From: Anaerolineales bacterium
Lineage (GTDB): Bacteria > Chloroflexota > Anaerolineae > Anaerolineales > DRMV01
DNA length: 37,067 bases
Assembly (NCBI GenBank): GCA_027023425.1
Contig: JALVVL010000025.1
Coordinates: 1-37,067 of the forward strand
Direction: 5' to 3'
In this document: piece by piece, positions 8,380 to 15,710 of the stretch
Layout of the letters: every line of letters begins with the position of its first letter
How positions within the stretch are numbered: the stretch's first letter is position 1
The notes under the pieces: generated by a model
The model's database searches: none
Seen by the model: only the letters and a program-made list of their open reading frames with translations
What the model was told of the DNA's origin: nothing
Translations under genes and position numbers: made by a program

Positions 8380-8870
8380 GTGGGTCGTAAGTCGTTAGGT
8401 CGTTAGGTCGTTGGGTCGTTGAGTCGTTAGGTCGTGGGTCGTGAGGTTGGAGTAAAACCACAGAGAACACAGAAAATCTACAGAAAACACAGAAATTTTT
8501 TTCTTGGCGCCCTTGGCTTTACCATCCACAGATTGGCACAGATTTACACCGATTGAAGGAGAAAACCACAGAAGACACAGAAAATTTAGAGAGAACACAG
8601 AAATTTTTTCTTGGCGTCCTTTGTGCCCTTGGCGACCTTGGCGTTAACCTCTGTGTGCTCTCTGCGTCTCTGTTTTCTCTGTGTCTCTGCGTTACTATCC
8701 ACCGATTGACACAGATTTACACCGATTGATTTTGTGAAACCGCAGATTTCGCAGAAAAAATCTGTGCTAATCTGTGTAATCTGTGGTTTTCATCCTTGGC
8801 GTCTTGGCGTTACTCTCTGCGCCTCTGTTTTCTCTGCATCTTTGCATTAACCTCTCTGTTACAGGTCAAA
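8380..8870 (-). repeat. Intergenic repeat tract B (inverted copy of tract D)
   Basis: Starts 3 bases after the LysM stop with R3 octamers read on this strand as GTCGTTAG/GTCGTTGG, to about 8450. R1 units (ACCACAGAGAACACAG, CAGATTTACACCGATTG) alternate with R2 units (CTTGGCGTCC, CTCTGCGTCTCTG) to 8870. Its internal order matches tract D base-for-base along most of its length, but in opposite orientation. No supported gene inside; the HEAT-repeat gene starts 4 bases beyond. Confidence 0.85.
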
Positions 8871-8873
8871 CAC

Positions 8874-9692
8874 ATGGATTTCCAGACAATACTCGGCGAT
8901 CTCCGCGCCGCGGCCCGTTTGGGCACCGAAGAGGCGTTAGATTTAGCATTAGAGCCGTTAGGCGAATGGGAAGACTTCCGCGCCAACCGCCGTTTGCCCG
9001 CGCCAGCGGTGCGCGAGCGGCTCGTGCCACTTGGCATAGCGTTGGCGGCTCCGACTGTGCCATTGGGCTACGTGCGCGGCTTGGCAGAAGAGCCGCTGGC
9101 GGGCGCGCGGGCGATTGCCGCGGCGGCCTTGCTCCACCGATACCTCGCGGGCGAGAAAAACGCCCTCGCCCCCCTGCACCGTCTCGCCGCCGACCGCCGC
9201 GAGGAAGTGCGCGTCGCATTGTTAGCCGCGCTTCAGCCAACAGGGGCGCCGCCCGCGGAGCGCCTGCACGCGTTTTTGCACTCCCTGCTCTCGGCAAAGC
9301 GCCCCGTCCCCGAAGCCGCCGCGCTGACCGCGATCGCCTTCCTTCCCCACCTTGCCGAAAGCGCCCCCCAAGAAGCCTGCGCGCTCGCGGAAACTGTGGC
9401 GCGCGATGAGCGCCCCACTATCCGCAAAGCCTTGGGCGATGCCCTGCGGGAGTGCGCTACTGCGGCCGCGGCAAAAGAAGTGCTTGCCCTGCTGAAAAAT
9501 TTAGCCGCCCAAAACGACCTTCCAGCGGAAATGGCGGCGCGCGCCCTGCGCGGCAGTTGGCACCCACCGCTCATCCACGAGCGGCTTGCCCTGCTGGAGG
9601 CGTTGGAGGCGAAAACCGGCGGCACGCGCGCTCTGCGCCGCACCCGCACCGAGTTGGAAAACTTGGAAGAAACCACAGATGACCCAGATTAG
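8874..9692 (+). CDS. HEAT-repeat-like helical protein
   Basis: 272 aa of Ala/Leu/Arg-rich amphipathic helix pairs with HEAT-like pattern ('ARAIAAAALLHRYL', 'REEVRVALLAALQPTG', 'RPTIRKALGDALRECA'), interrupted by Pro-Ala turns. Such solenoids are protein-binding scaffolds; no enzymatic motif is seen. ATG 8874 is the first start outside repeat tract B; an in-frame start at 8796 would translate repeat sequence and is rejected. The last codons (TTDDPD and the TAG) are supplied by R1 repeat sequence of tract C, so the natural C-terminus has been replaced or trimmed by the repeat. Partner unknown. Confidence 0.7.
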   Translation: MDFQTILGDLRAAARLGTEEALDLALEPLGEWEDFRANRRLPAPAVRERLVPLGIALAAPTVPLGYVRGLAEEPLAGARAIAAAALLHRYLAGEKNALAPLHRLAADRREEVRVALLAALQPTGAPPAERLHAFLHSLLSAKRPVPEAAALTAIAFLPHLAESAPQEACALAETVARDERPTIRKALGDALRECATAAAAKEVLALLKNLAAQNDLPAEMAARALRGSWHPPLIHERLALLEALEAKTGGTRALRRTRTELENLEETTDDPD

Positions 9693-9950
9693 CGCAGATT
9701 TTTCTGTGAAATCTGTGAAATCTGTGTCATCTGTGGTTATCCAACGACAAATCGGTGAAAATCTGTGTCAATCGGTGGATGAAAACCACAGATTTCGCAG
9801 ATTAGCGCAGATTTTTCTGTGAAATCTGCGTCATCTGTGGTTATCCAACGACAAATCGGTGAAAATCTGTGTCAATCGGTGTATGAAAACCACACATTAC
9901 ACAGATTAGCGCAGATTTTTTTCTGCGTAATCTGCGCAATCTGCGGTTTC
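9672..9950 (+). repeat. Intergenic repeat tract C (tandem ~105-113-bp R1 unit)
   Basis: Two and a half tandem copies of a unit beginning ACCACAG (9672, 9785, 9889) and containing the identical segment TTATCCAACGACAAATCGG plus GAAAATCTGTGTCAATCGG in copies 1 and 2. Each unit contains complementary CACAGATT/AATCTGTG arms and can fold on itself. The start overlaps the last 20 bases of the HEAT gene. Confidence 0.85.
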
Positions 9951-9969
9951 TACAATTTTGGAGGCGAAA

Positions 9970-10782
9970 ATGTCCCCCTTCCAAGCCATCGTTTTAGGGA
10001 TCGTGCAGGGAATCACCGAATTTTTACCCATTTCCAGTTCGGGACACTTGGTCATAGTGCCGCAGTTGTTCGGCTGGCATTTTGCCAAGCCCGTGGCTTT
10101 TGTGTTTGACGTGCTGGTGCAAATGGGCACATTAGCGGCGGTGATAATTTACTTTTGGGATGACCTCTGGCAAATCACGATAGAATTTGTGCGCGCCCTC
10201 CTTCACCGGCGCCCATGCGAGAGCAAAGCGGCGTGTTTGGGCTGGTATCTGATTTTGGCGACCATTCCGGCGGTCATAGGCGGGCTATGGCTAAAAGATT
10301 CGGTGGAAAGTGCGTTTTCGTCGCCGCGCGCTGTCGGCTATTTCCTCTGGGTTACCGCCGCCTTGTTGGTCTTGGGCGAATTGGCGGGACGCCGCACCCG
10401 CAACCTTTCCCATTTGAACTGGGTGGACGCTCTGGTGGTGGGGCTTTTTCAAGTGCTGGCGCTGTTCCCCGGCGTGTCGCGCAGCGGCTCCACCATCGCA
10501 GGAGGGATGCTACGCTCGCTCAAGCGGTCAACCGCGGCGCGGTTTTCCTTCCTGATGTCGGTGCCGGTGATGTTAGGCGCAGGCGCGGTGGCGCTGAAAG
10601 ATTTGGCAACCACGCCTGCGCTCCATCAGGCTTGGCTGCCCGTGCTCATTGGCTTTCTTGTGGCGCTCGGCACGGGCTACGCCGCCATCCGCTGGCTTTT
10701 GCAATACCTGAGCCACCACAGCCTCTACCTTTTTGCCGCTTACTGCGCCGTGCTCGGGGCGGTGGTGTTGCTGTTGGTGTAA
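9970..10782 (+). CDS. uppP: Undecaprenyl-diphosphatase (bacitracin-resistance family)
   Basis: 270 aa polytopic membrane protein. It dephosphorylates undecaprenyl diphosphate to recycle the lipid carrier for cell-wall and polysaccharide synthesis. Both signatures are present: 'GITEFLPISSSGHLV' near residues 14-28 (Glu17 and the Ser/His region) and 'PGVSRSGSTIAGG' near 166-178 (catalytic Arg). ATG 9970 has GGAGG at 5-6 bases; the frame is open 12 bases further up. The kinase gene follows after a 24-base gap on the same strand, so the two are probably co-transcribed. Confidence 0.96.
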   Translation: MSPFQAIVLGIVQGITEFLPISSSGHLVIVPQLFGWHFAKPVAFVFDVLVQMGTLAAVIIYFWDDLWQITIEFVRALLHRRPCESKAACLGWYLILATIPAVIGGLWLKDSVESAFSSPRAVGYFLWVTAALLVLGELAGRRTRNLSHLNWVDALVVGLFQVLALFPGVSRSGSTIAGGMLRSLKRSTAARFSFLMSVPVMLGAGAVALKDLATTPALHQAWLPVLIGFLVALGTGYAAIRWLLQYLSHHSLYLFAAYCAVLGAVVLLLV

Positions 10783-10806
10783 CCGCTTTTCAAAGGAGAA
10801 AGCACT

Positions 10807-12522
10807 ATGTCCAAATTCAAAATTGTGCCGCCAAGCGAAGAAGTTCAAATCCACCTGACCGACGGGCGGGTAATAGCCGGGCCGCGCGGCGCGGCTGTGG
10901 GTGAATTTCTGCACGTGATAACGGACGAACTGCCCGCTCCCCTCATGGGAGCGATCGTAAACGGCGAACTGCGGGAATTGACTTACCCAATCCAAATGGA
11001 AGCGGAGGTTAAGCCGCTCACGCTCGCCGATTCCGACGGGATGCGCATCTACCGCCGCTCGCTGGTCTTTTTGCTGGAAGTGGCATTTGATGAACTTTTC
11101 CCCAACGCGGCGCTCACCGTTGACCACTCGGTCGTAACCGGCGGCTATTTTTGCCGTGTCAGCGGCCGCGAGCCGTTCACCGAGGCAGAACTGCAGCGCC
11201 TTGAAGCCCACATGCGGCATTTGGTTGAAAGCAACCTGCCGATTGAACGCCGCGAACTCCCCCTGCAAGAAGCAATTGACTACTTCGCCACGCACGGCCA
11301 CCCCGACAAAGTCCGCCTGCTCCGCTACCGCAAGAAAGATTACCTCACGGTTTACACCTTGGCGGGGCACATGGACTATTACCACGGTTACATGGTGCCT
11401 TCAACCGGCTATTTGCGCTGGTTTGGACTGGTGGCGATGGGGCACGGCTTCATCCTGCGCTTTCCGAACCGCGAAGCGCCGACCGATTTGCGCCCGATGA
11501 CGCGCCCCTCAAAACTGCTGGAGGCGTTTCGGCAATACGGCAGTTGGCTCCGCCGCCTTGGGATTCAGACCGTCGGCGCGCTGAACGACGCCGTGCGGGA
11601 AGGGCGCATCCGTGAAATTGTGCTTGTTGCCGAAGCCCTGCACGAACAGCACATTGCCGAAATCGCCGCACGCATTGCCGCCGAGCGCGACCGCATACAG
11701 GTTGTGCTCATCGCAGGGCCTTCTTCCTCCGGTAAAACCACCTTTTCCAAACGCCTCACGGTTCAACTGCTCACGCAGGGGATTGAGCCTTTTCCGCTGG
11801 AACTGGACAACTATTTTGTTGACCGCGAGCGCACCCCGCGCGACGAAAACGGCAATTACGACTTTGAGCACCTTGACGCCTTGGACCGCGAGCGCCTCAC
11901 CCACGACCTGAGACGCCTAATCCGCGGTGAAAGGGTGCAACTGCCACATTACAACTTCCAAACCGGCAAAAGCGAGCCCGGCGAGGTAGTGCAACTGAAG
12001 CCGGGGCAATTGATAATCATGGAAGGCATCCACGGGCTTGACCCCCGCCTTTTGCCCGGCTTTCCGCAGGAACACGCTTTTCGGATTTACGCCTCGGCAC
12101 TGACGCAATTGAACCTTGACTGCCACAACCGCGTTTCCACCACCGATACGCGGCTAATCCGCCGCATTGTGCGCGACGCTCGCGACCGCGGCTACACCGC
12201 CCGCGACACCATCCATCGCTGGGAAGCGGTGCGGCGCGGCGAAAAACGCTGGATTTTCCCCTTCCAAGAGCAAGCCGATGTGATGTTCAACTCGGCGCTG
12301 GTTTACGAACTGGCGGTGCTAAAGCCGCTTGCCGAGCCGCTGTTGCTCCAAATCCCCCACGGCACGAAAGAGCATATTGAAGCCAAGCGCCTGCTCGCGC
12401 TGTTGGAATGGTTTGTGCCGGTTGAGCGCGAACTGGTGCCCGATGATTCGCTTTTGCGCGAATTCATCGGCGGCTCAATCCTCAAAAATTTCCTGCTTTG
12501 GCGCAACGGCACCGAGCACTGA
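10807..12522 (+). CDS. TGS-domain nucleoside (uridine-type) kinase
   Basis: 571 aa with three parts: an N-terminal TGS-like ubiquitin-fold domain (about 10-70); a ThrRS-like second-additional domain (about 80-220, 'GGYFCRVSGREPFTEAEL', 'GHMDYYHGYMVPSTGYL'); and a C-terminal P-loop kinase of the uridine kinase/phosphoribulokinase family with Walker A GPSSSGKTT (304-312) and 'PLELDNYFVDRERTP' as the substrate-binding loop. Proteins of this architecture are annotated as nucleoside kinases; their true substrate is mostly inferred. AGGAG lies 9 bases before the ATG. The gene ends 7 bases from the convergent mevalonate kinase gene, with no visible terminator between them. Confidence 0.9.
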   Translation: MSKFKIVPPSEEVQIHLTDGRVIAGPRGAAVGEFLHVITDELPAPLMGAIVNGELRELTYPIQMEAEVKPLTLADSDGMRIYRRSLVFLLEVAFDELFPNAALTVDHSVVTGGYFCRVSGREPFTEAELQRLEAHMRHLVESNLPIERRELPLQEAIDYFATHGHPDKVRLLRYRKKDYLTVYTLAGHMDYYHGYMVPSTGYLRWFGLVAMGHGFILRFPNREAPTDLRPMTRPSKLLEAFRQYGSWLRRLGIQTVGALNDAVREGRIREIVLVAEALHEQHIAEIAARIAAERDRIQVVLIAGPSSSGKTTFSKRLTVQLLTQGIEPFPLELDNYFVDRERTPRDENGNYDFEHLDALDRERLTHDLRRLIRGERVQLPHYNFQTGKSEPGEVVQLKPGQLIIMEGIHGLDPRLLPGFPQEHAFRIYASALTQLNLDCHNRVSTTDTRLIRRIVRDARDRGYTARDTIHRWEAVRRGEKRWIFPFQEQADVMFNSALVYELAVLKPLAEPLLLQIPHGTKEHIEAKRLLALLEWFVPVERELVPDDSLLREFIGGSILKNFLLWRNGTEH

Positions 12523-12529
12523 GCACCTC

Positions 12530-13480
12530 TCACTTCACCACACTCACAATCGTGCGAACCGCGCCGGCGGCTCGTAGTGCTTCGGCTATTGCGCCCGCGA
12601 GCGTCGGATTTTGCGGCGGCACGAGGGCAATCAGATTGCCGCCGCGCCCCCCGCCCGAAAGTTTCGCGGCGAGAGCGCCCGCCTGCTTTGCCGCGGCTAT
12701 CAACCGCTCCAAAGTTGGGCACGAAACGCCGATTTGCTCCAAAAGCCGCTGGTTTTCATCCATGAGCGCGCCTAAATCCTCCACCGCGCCGCCCACGATG
12801 GCGGCGCGCGCGCTTTCTACCACGCGCCCAATGGCAGCGAAAAGCGCGCCGTACCGCTCCGGCTCGGCTTGGTATGCTCGGCGCACATCGGCAACCGCCT
12901 CGGCGGTTGGGGCGGGCACGCCGCTATCGGCAATTACCAGCGTGAACGGCTTGGCAATGCTAAAAGTGCGAATCGGCTCGCCGCGCACAAAATACACCGG
13001 CTGAGCGTAGGTGATGACCGTGTTGTCTATGCCCGAAGGCGTGCCGTGGTGGATTTTTTCCACTTCGTAGGCGATGGCGCTGATGGTTTGCGGCGGAAGG
13101 GGCTTGCCGAGGAAGCCGCTCACCGCGCGCACTAACGCCACGCTCACCGCCGCACCGCTTCCCAAGCCCGCGGCAACAGGAATGGTAGATGAAATCCAAA
13201 TGCGCGCCGCGGGCATGTGCGCGTCAACGGCTTCCAAAGTGAGGCGCACGGCTTTGGCGAGCGGGTCGTTTTCGGGTAGGGAATTCAGCGAGGCGTCGCG
13301 CAAACCGACCGCTGGGGCGGTAAGCAACACTTCGCCGCGCGGCAGGTCGGGCGCGGGCTGAATGCGGACTTTCGCCGTCACATCCGCAACCGGCACTGCC
13401 AAAGCCGGCTGCCCGTACACAACGGCGTGCTCGCCGAAAAGTATCACTTTGCCGGGGGCGCTTGCAGAATACGCAGGCAT
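12530..13480 (-). CDS. mvk: Mevalonate kinase (GHMP family)
   Basis: 316 aa. It phosphorylates mevalonate with ATP in isoprenoid synthesis. Motif 1 is 'APGKVILFGEHAVVYGQPAL' (residues 8-27). Motif 2, the ATP phosphate loop 'PVAAGLGSGAA', lies at 101-111. 'HHGTPSGIDNTV' at 144-155 carries the catalytic Asp152. Motif 3 'KLSGGGRGGNLIAL' is at 273-286. All key GHMP residues are present and length fits archaeal/bacterial short MVKs. The start ATG has AGGTG upstream. It sits 33 bp downstream of the UbiA-family gene, and the pair forms an isoprenoid operon. No other mevalonate-pathway gene is in the window. Confidence 0.93.
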   Translation of the reverse strand: MPAYSASAPGKVILFGEHAVVYGQPALAVPVADVTAKVRIQPAPDLPRGEVLLTAPAVGLRDASLNSLPENDPLAKAVRLTLEAVDAHMPAARIWISSTIPVAAGLGSGAAVSVALVRAVSGFLGKPLPPQTISAIAYEVEKIHHGTPSGIDNTVITYAQPVYFVRGEPIRTFSIAKPFTLVIADSGVPAPTAEAVADVRRAYQAEPERYGALFAAIGRVVESARAAIVGGAVEDLGALMDENQRLLEQIGVSCPTLERLIAAAKQAGALAAKLSGGGRGGNLIALVPPQNPTLAGAIAEALRAAGAVRTIVSVVK

Positions 13481-13513
13481 GGAAAAGCACCTTGTGGGCG
13501 GAGGATTGATGGC

Positions 13514-14392
13514 TCAGAAAATGTAAAAGACAACCAGCACACTAATTCCCCAAAGGAAAACTGCGGCTTGGAGAGGCCAATCGCCGAACAAAGCCTCTTC
13601 GGGCGCGCCACCCTGCCCTTCCACCTGTACAAGGTAGAGGTAGCGGAAGATGCCGTACATCACAAAGGGGATGGTCAACATCATCACATGGTTGGGCGGC
13701 AGGTTGGGCGCTGAGAAGGTGTAAAGGCTGTAGGCGATGAGCGTGGTCGCCGAGGTGATGACGAGCAGTTGGTCTAAAAACGGGATGGTGTAACCTTCAA
13801 GGACGCGGCGGTGTTCGCCTGCGCCGCTTTCCAAGAGGGAAAGTTCGGCGCGGCGTTTGCCGAAGCCGAGGAAAAGGGCAAGCAGGGTGGTTACAACATA
13901 AAGCCAAGGCGAAAAACGCTCCACCGAAATCAGGGAAACGCCGGCTTGGACGCGGAGCACAAAGCCCGCGGCAATGGTGAGCACGTCTATCAGCGGCATA
14001 TGCTTGAGCCAGAAGGAGTAGAGCACGTTGAGGGCGAGGTAGCCCACCGAAACGGCGAAGAAGCCGCGCGAAAGCGCCCACGCCGCGGCTAAAGCCCCGA
14101 CCACCAGCGCAGCAAACCCTGCCCATGCCGCGCTCACAGGCAATCTCCCCGAGGCGATGGGGCGGTTGCGCTTCTTGGGGTGGCGGCGGTCGGCTTCGCG
14201 GTCAACTATGTCGTTGAGCATGTAAACCGCGCCCGAAAGCGCGCAGAAAATCACAAAGCCCGCCACCGTGCGCTCAAGCGCCTGCGGCCGCCGCAGTTGG
14301 CGGTCAAACACTATCGCGGCGAAGACGAAGCCGTTTTTTACCCATTGCTTGGGGCGAAGCGTTTGGATGAAGGCTTTGATAAGTTCGTACAT
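13514..14392 (-). CDS. UbiA-family prenyltransferase, decaprenyl-phosphate phosphoribosyltransferase-like
   Basis: 292 aa, polytopic. The first Asp-rich motif 'NDIVDREADRRHPKKRNRPI' (residues 60-79) matches the DPPR synthase branch (Rv3806c-like), which transfers phosphoribose from PRPP to a polyprenyl phosphate. The second motif region is 'GFGKRRAELSLLESGAGEHR'. The start MYELIKAFIQTLRPKQWVKN at ATG 14392 matches the family N-terminus; the frame extends upstream into repeat tract D, so earlier starts are rejected. It lies with mevalonate kinase and near uppP, all on polyprenyl metabolism. No DprE1/E2 partner is seen, so the end product is unknown. Confidence 0.85.
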   Translation of the reverse strand: MYELIKAFIQTLRPKQWVKNGFVFAAIVFDRQLRRPQALERTVAGFVIFCALSGAVYMLNDIVDREADRRHPKKRNRPIASGRLPVSAAWAGFAALVVGALAAAWALSRGFFAVSVGYLALNVLYSFWLKHMPLIDVLTIAAGFVLRVQAGVSLISVERFSPWLYVVTTLLALFLGFGKRRAELSLLESGAGEHRRVLEGYTIPFLDQLLVITSATTLIAYSLYTFSAPNLPPNHVMMLTIPFVMYGIFRYLYLVQVEGQGGAPEEALFGDWPLQAAVFLWGISVLVVFYIF

Positions 14393-14404
14393 CGCTATTG
14401 CTGA

Positions 14405-14850
14405 GGCGCAGAGAGAAAAACACAGATTAGCACAGAGGTTAACGCTAAGGGTGCCAAGAACACAAAGGACGCCAAGGATGAAACCCACAGATTACACAGA
14501 TTAGCACAGATTTTTTCTGCGAAATCTGCGGTTTCACAAAATCAATCAGTGTAAATCTGTGTCAATCGGTGGACAGTAACGCAGAGACACAGAGAAAACA
14601 GAGACGCAGAGAGTAACGCCAAGACGCCAAGAAAGCAAAAGACGCCAAGAAAAAATTTTCTGTGCTCTCTCTAAATTTCTGTGTCTTCTGTGGTTTTCTC
14701 CTTCAATCGGTGTAAATCTGTGCTAATCTGTGGATGGTAACGCAAAGGACGCCAAGAAAAAATTTTCTGTGTTCTCTGTGGTTTTACTCCAACCTCACAA
14801 CCCAACGGCCCAACGACTCAACGACCCAACGACCTAACGACTTACGACCA
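14405..14850 (+). repeat. Intergenic repeat tract D (inverted copy of tract B)
   Basis: From the UbiA start side, R1/R2 units alternate (CACAGATTACACAGATTAG at about 14487, ACGCAGAGACACAGAG at about 14579, ACGCCAAGACGCCAAG at about 14616), ending in R3 octamers (CGACCCAACGACCTAACG) at about 14802-14850. The stop codon of the alpha/beta hydrolase lies inside the R3 block. Collinear with the reverse complement of tract B over the full length. Confidence 0.85.
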
Positions 14851-15516
14851 CCGCCCCACAAATTCCAACACTGCCTTCATCACGCTGGTGTGGATTTGCA
14901 GGGTGTCGGCGAGGTCATCTTCGTTTTCAAGGCTGTGGTCGCCGCGGGGGAGGAGAATGCCCTCGGCGTTGGGGTTCGCGAGGACGTTCTTCCAGCCCTC
15001 GGGGTCGTGGGAGGGGTCTTGCTCGCTGGCGATGAAAAGCGCGGGCGTGTGGATGTTGCGCGCGGCTTTCTGCACCGCCGGAAAAGCCAAAAGCGGCGTA
15101 AACCAAATTGAAGCCGCCAAGTCCGGAAGGCCACCCATCCCCCAAAGCGCGCCCATTGTGAGCGTGCCGATGGATTTACCCACCAAAACCACGCTTCTGA
15201 CGCCGCCGCGCCTGCGAATTGCCCGCAAAGCCGCCTCCGCATCGGCAAGTAGCCATTCCAAACGGGTTTGTGGCTCAGCGCGCTGAAACTCATCCACCGT
15301 GTAATCTACCCAAGCCGCGGCAACCGCTATGCCGTGCTGGGTGAGCGCCTGCGCTGTGTAGTAAAGCAAAGGCTTGTCGGGTGTGTAACGCAATCCGGGG
15401 AGCACCAAAGCCGCCGTCGGCTTGCGCACCTTCTGCTCCGGAATTCGCCATTTGAGCATGAAAGTTTTGCCATTCCACCCCTTTACCTCTTCGGCGGAAA
15501 AGTCCACTTTTGGCAT
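14842..15516 (-). CDS. Alpha/beta hydrolase (dienelactone hydrolase/YdeN-like)
   Basis: 224 aa. Nucleophile elbow GKSIG at 113-117 (Ser115), an Asp in 'FIASEQDPSHD' near 173-178, and His194 in 'PRGDHSLENEDD' form the expected catalytic triad. The strand 'AALVLPGLRYTPDKPLLYYT' provides the oxyanion region. It has no signal peptide, so it is cytoplasmic. GAGGTGAG precedes the ATG. The TAA stop is embedded in R3 repeat sequence, so the last residues may be repeat-derived. Substrate unknown. Confidence 0.8.
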   Translation of the reverse strand: MPKVDFSAEEVKGWNGKTFMLKWRIPEQKVRKPTAALVLPGLRYTPDKPLLYYTAQALTQHGIAVAAAWVDYTVDEFQRAEPQTRLEWLLADAEAALRAIRRRGGVRSVVLVGKSIGTLTMGALWGMGGLPDLAASIWFTPLLAFPAVQKAARNIHTPALFIASEQDPSHDPEGWKNVLANPNAEGILLPRGDHSLENEDDLADTLQIHTSVMKAVLEFVGRWS

Positions 15517-15597
15517 TTCTCACCTCGCACCTTCGTTGTGGGTAAATGATAACACGCTCCTGCGAAGAAGCCGAAGGATTGCAACATTTTTAGCCCA

Positions 15598-15614
15598 AAT
15601 TCATATGATGAATT
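15598..15614. promoter_or_regulatory. Perfect 17-bp palindrome upstream of the carbamoyl-phosphate operon
   Basis: AATTCAT-ATG-ATGAATT is a perfect 7+7 inverted repeat about 97 bases before the first start of the operon. It overlaps a possible -10 (TATGAT, 15604-15609) and contains ATTCA/TGAAT half-sites. These occur in ArgR boxes but are in the opposite relative order here. An operator is likely; the regulator is unknown. Confidence 0.45.
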
Positions 15615-15710
15615 CTTGATTAACCCTTCCCTGCCCGAAAAGGTGGTGGTAGACTAAATCAAGCCCCGCTTCGGTGTGGGCTATATCTATATCTACATGG
15701 AGGTCGTAAG

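Noticed and set aside
8796-8873. Signal-peptide-like start of the HEAT protein (MASWRYSLRLCFLCIF...)
   Set aside because: Those codons are translated R1/R2 repeat sequence; the same reading appears upstream of UbiA from tract D, so it is a repeat artefact.
15598-15614. ArgR box before the carbamoyl operon
   Set aside because: Half-sites are in ATTCA...TGAAT order, opposite to the TGAAT...ATTCA of ArgR boxes; kept only as an unassigned palindrome.
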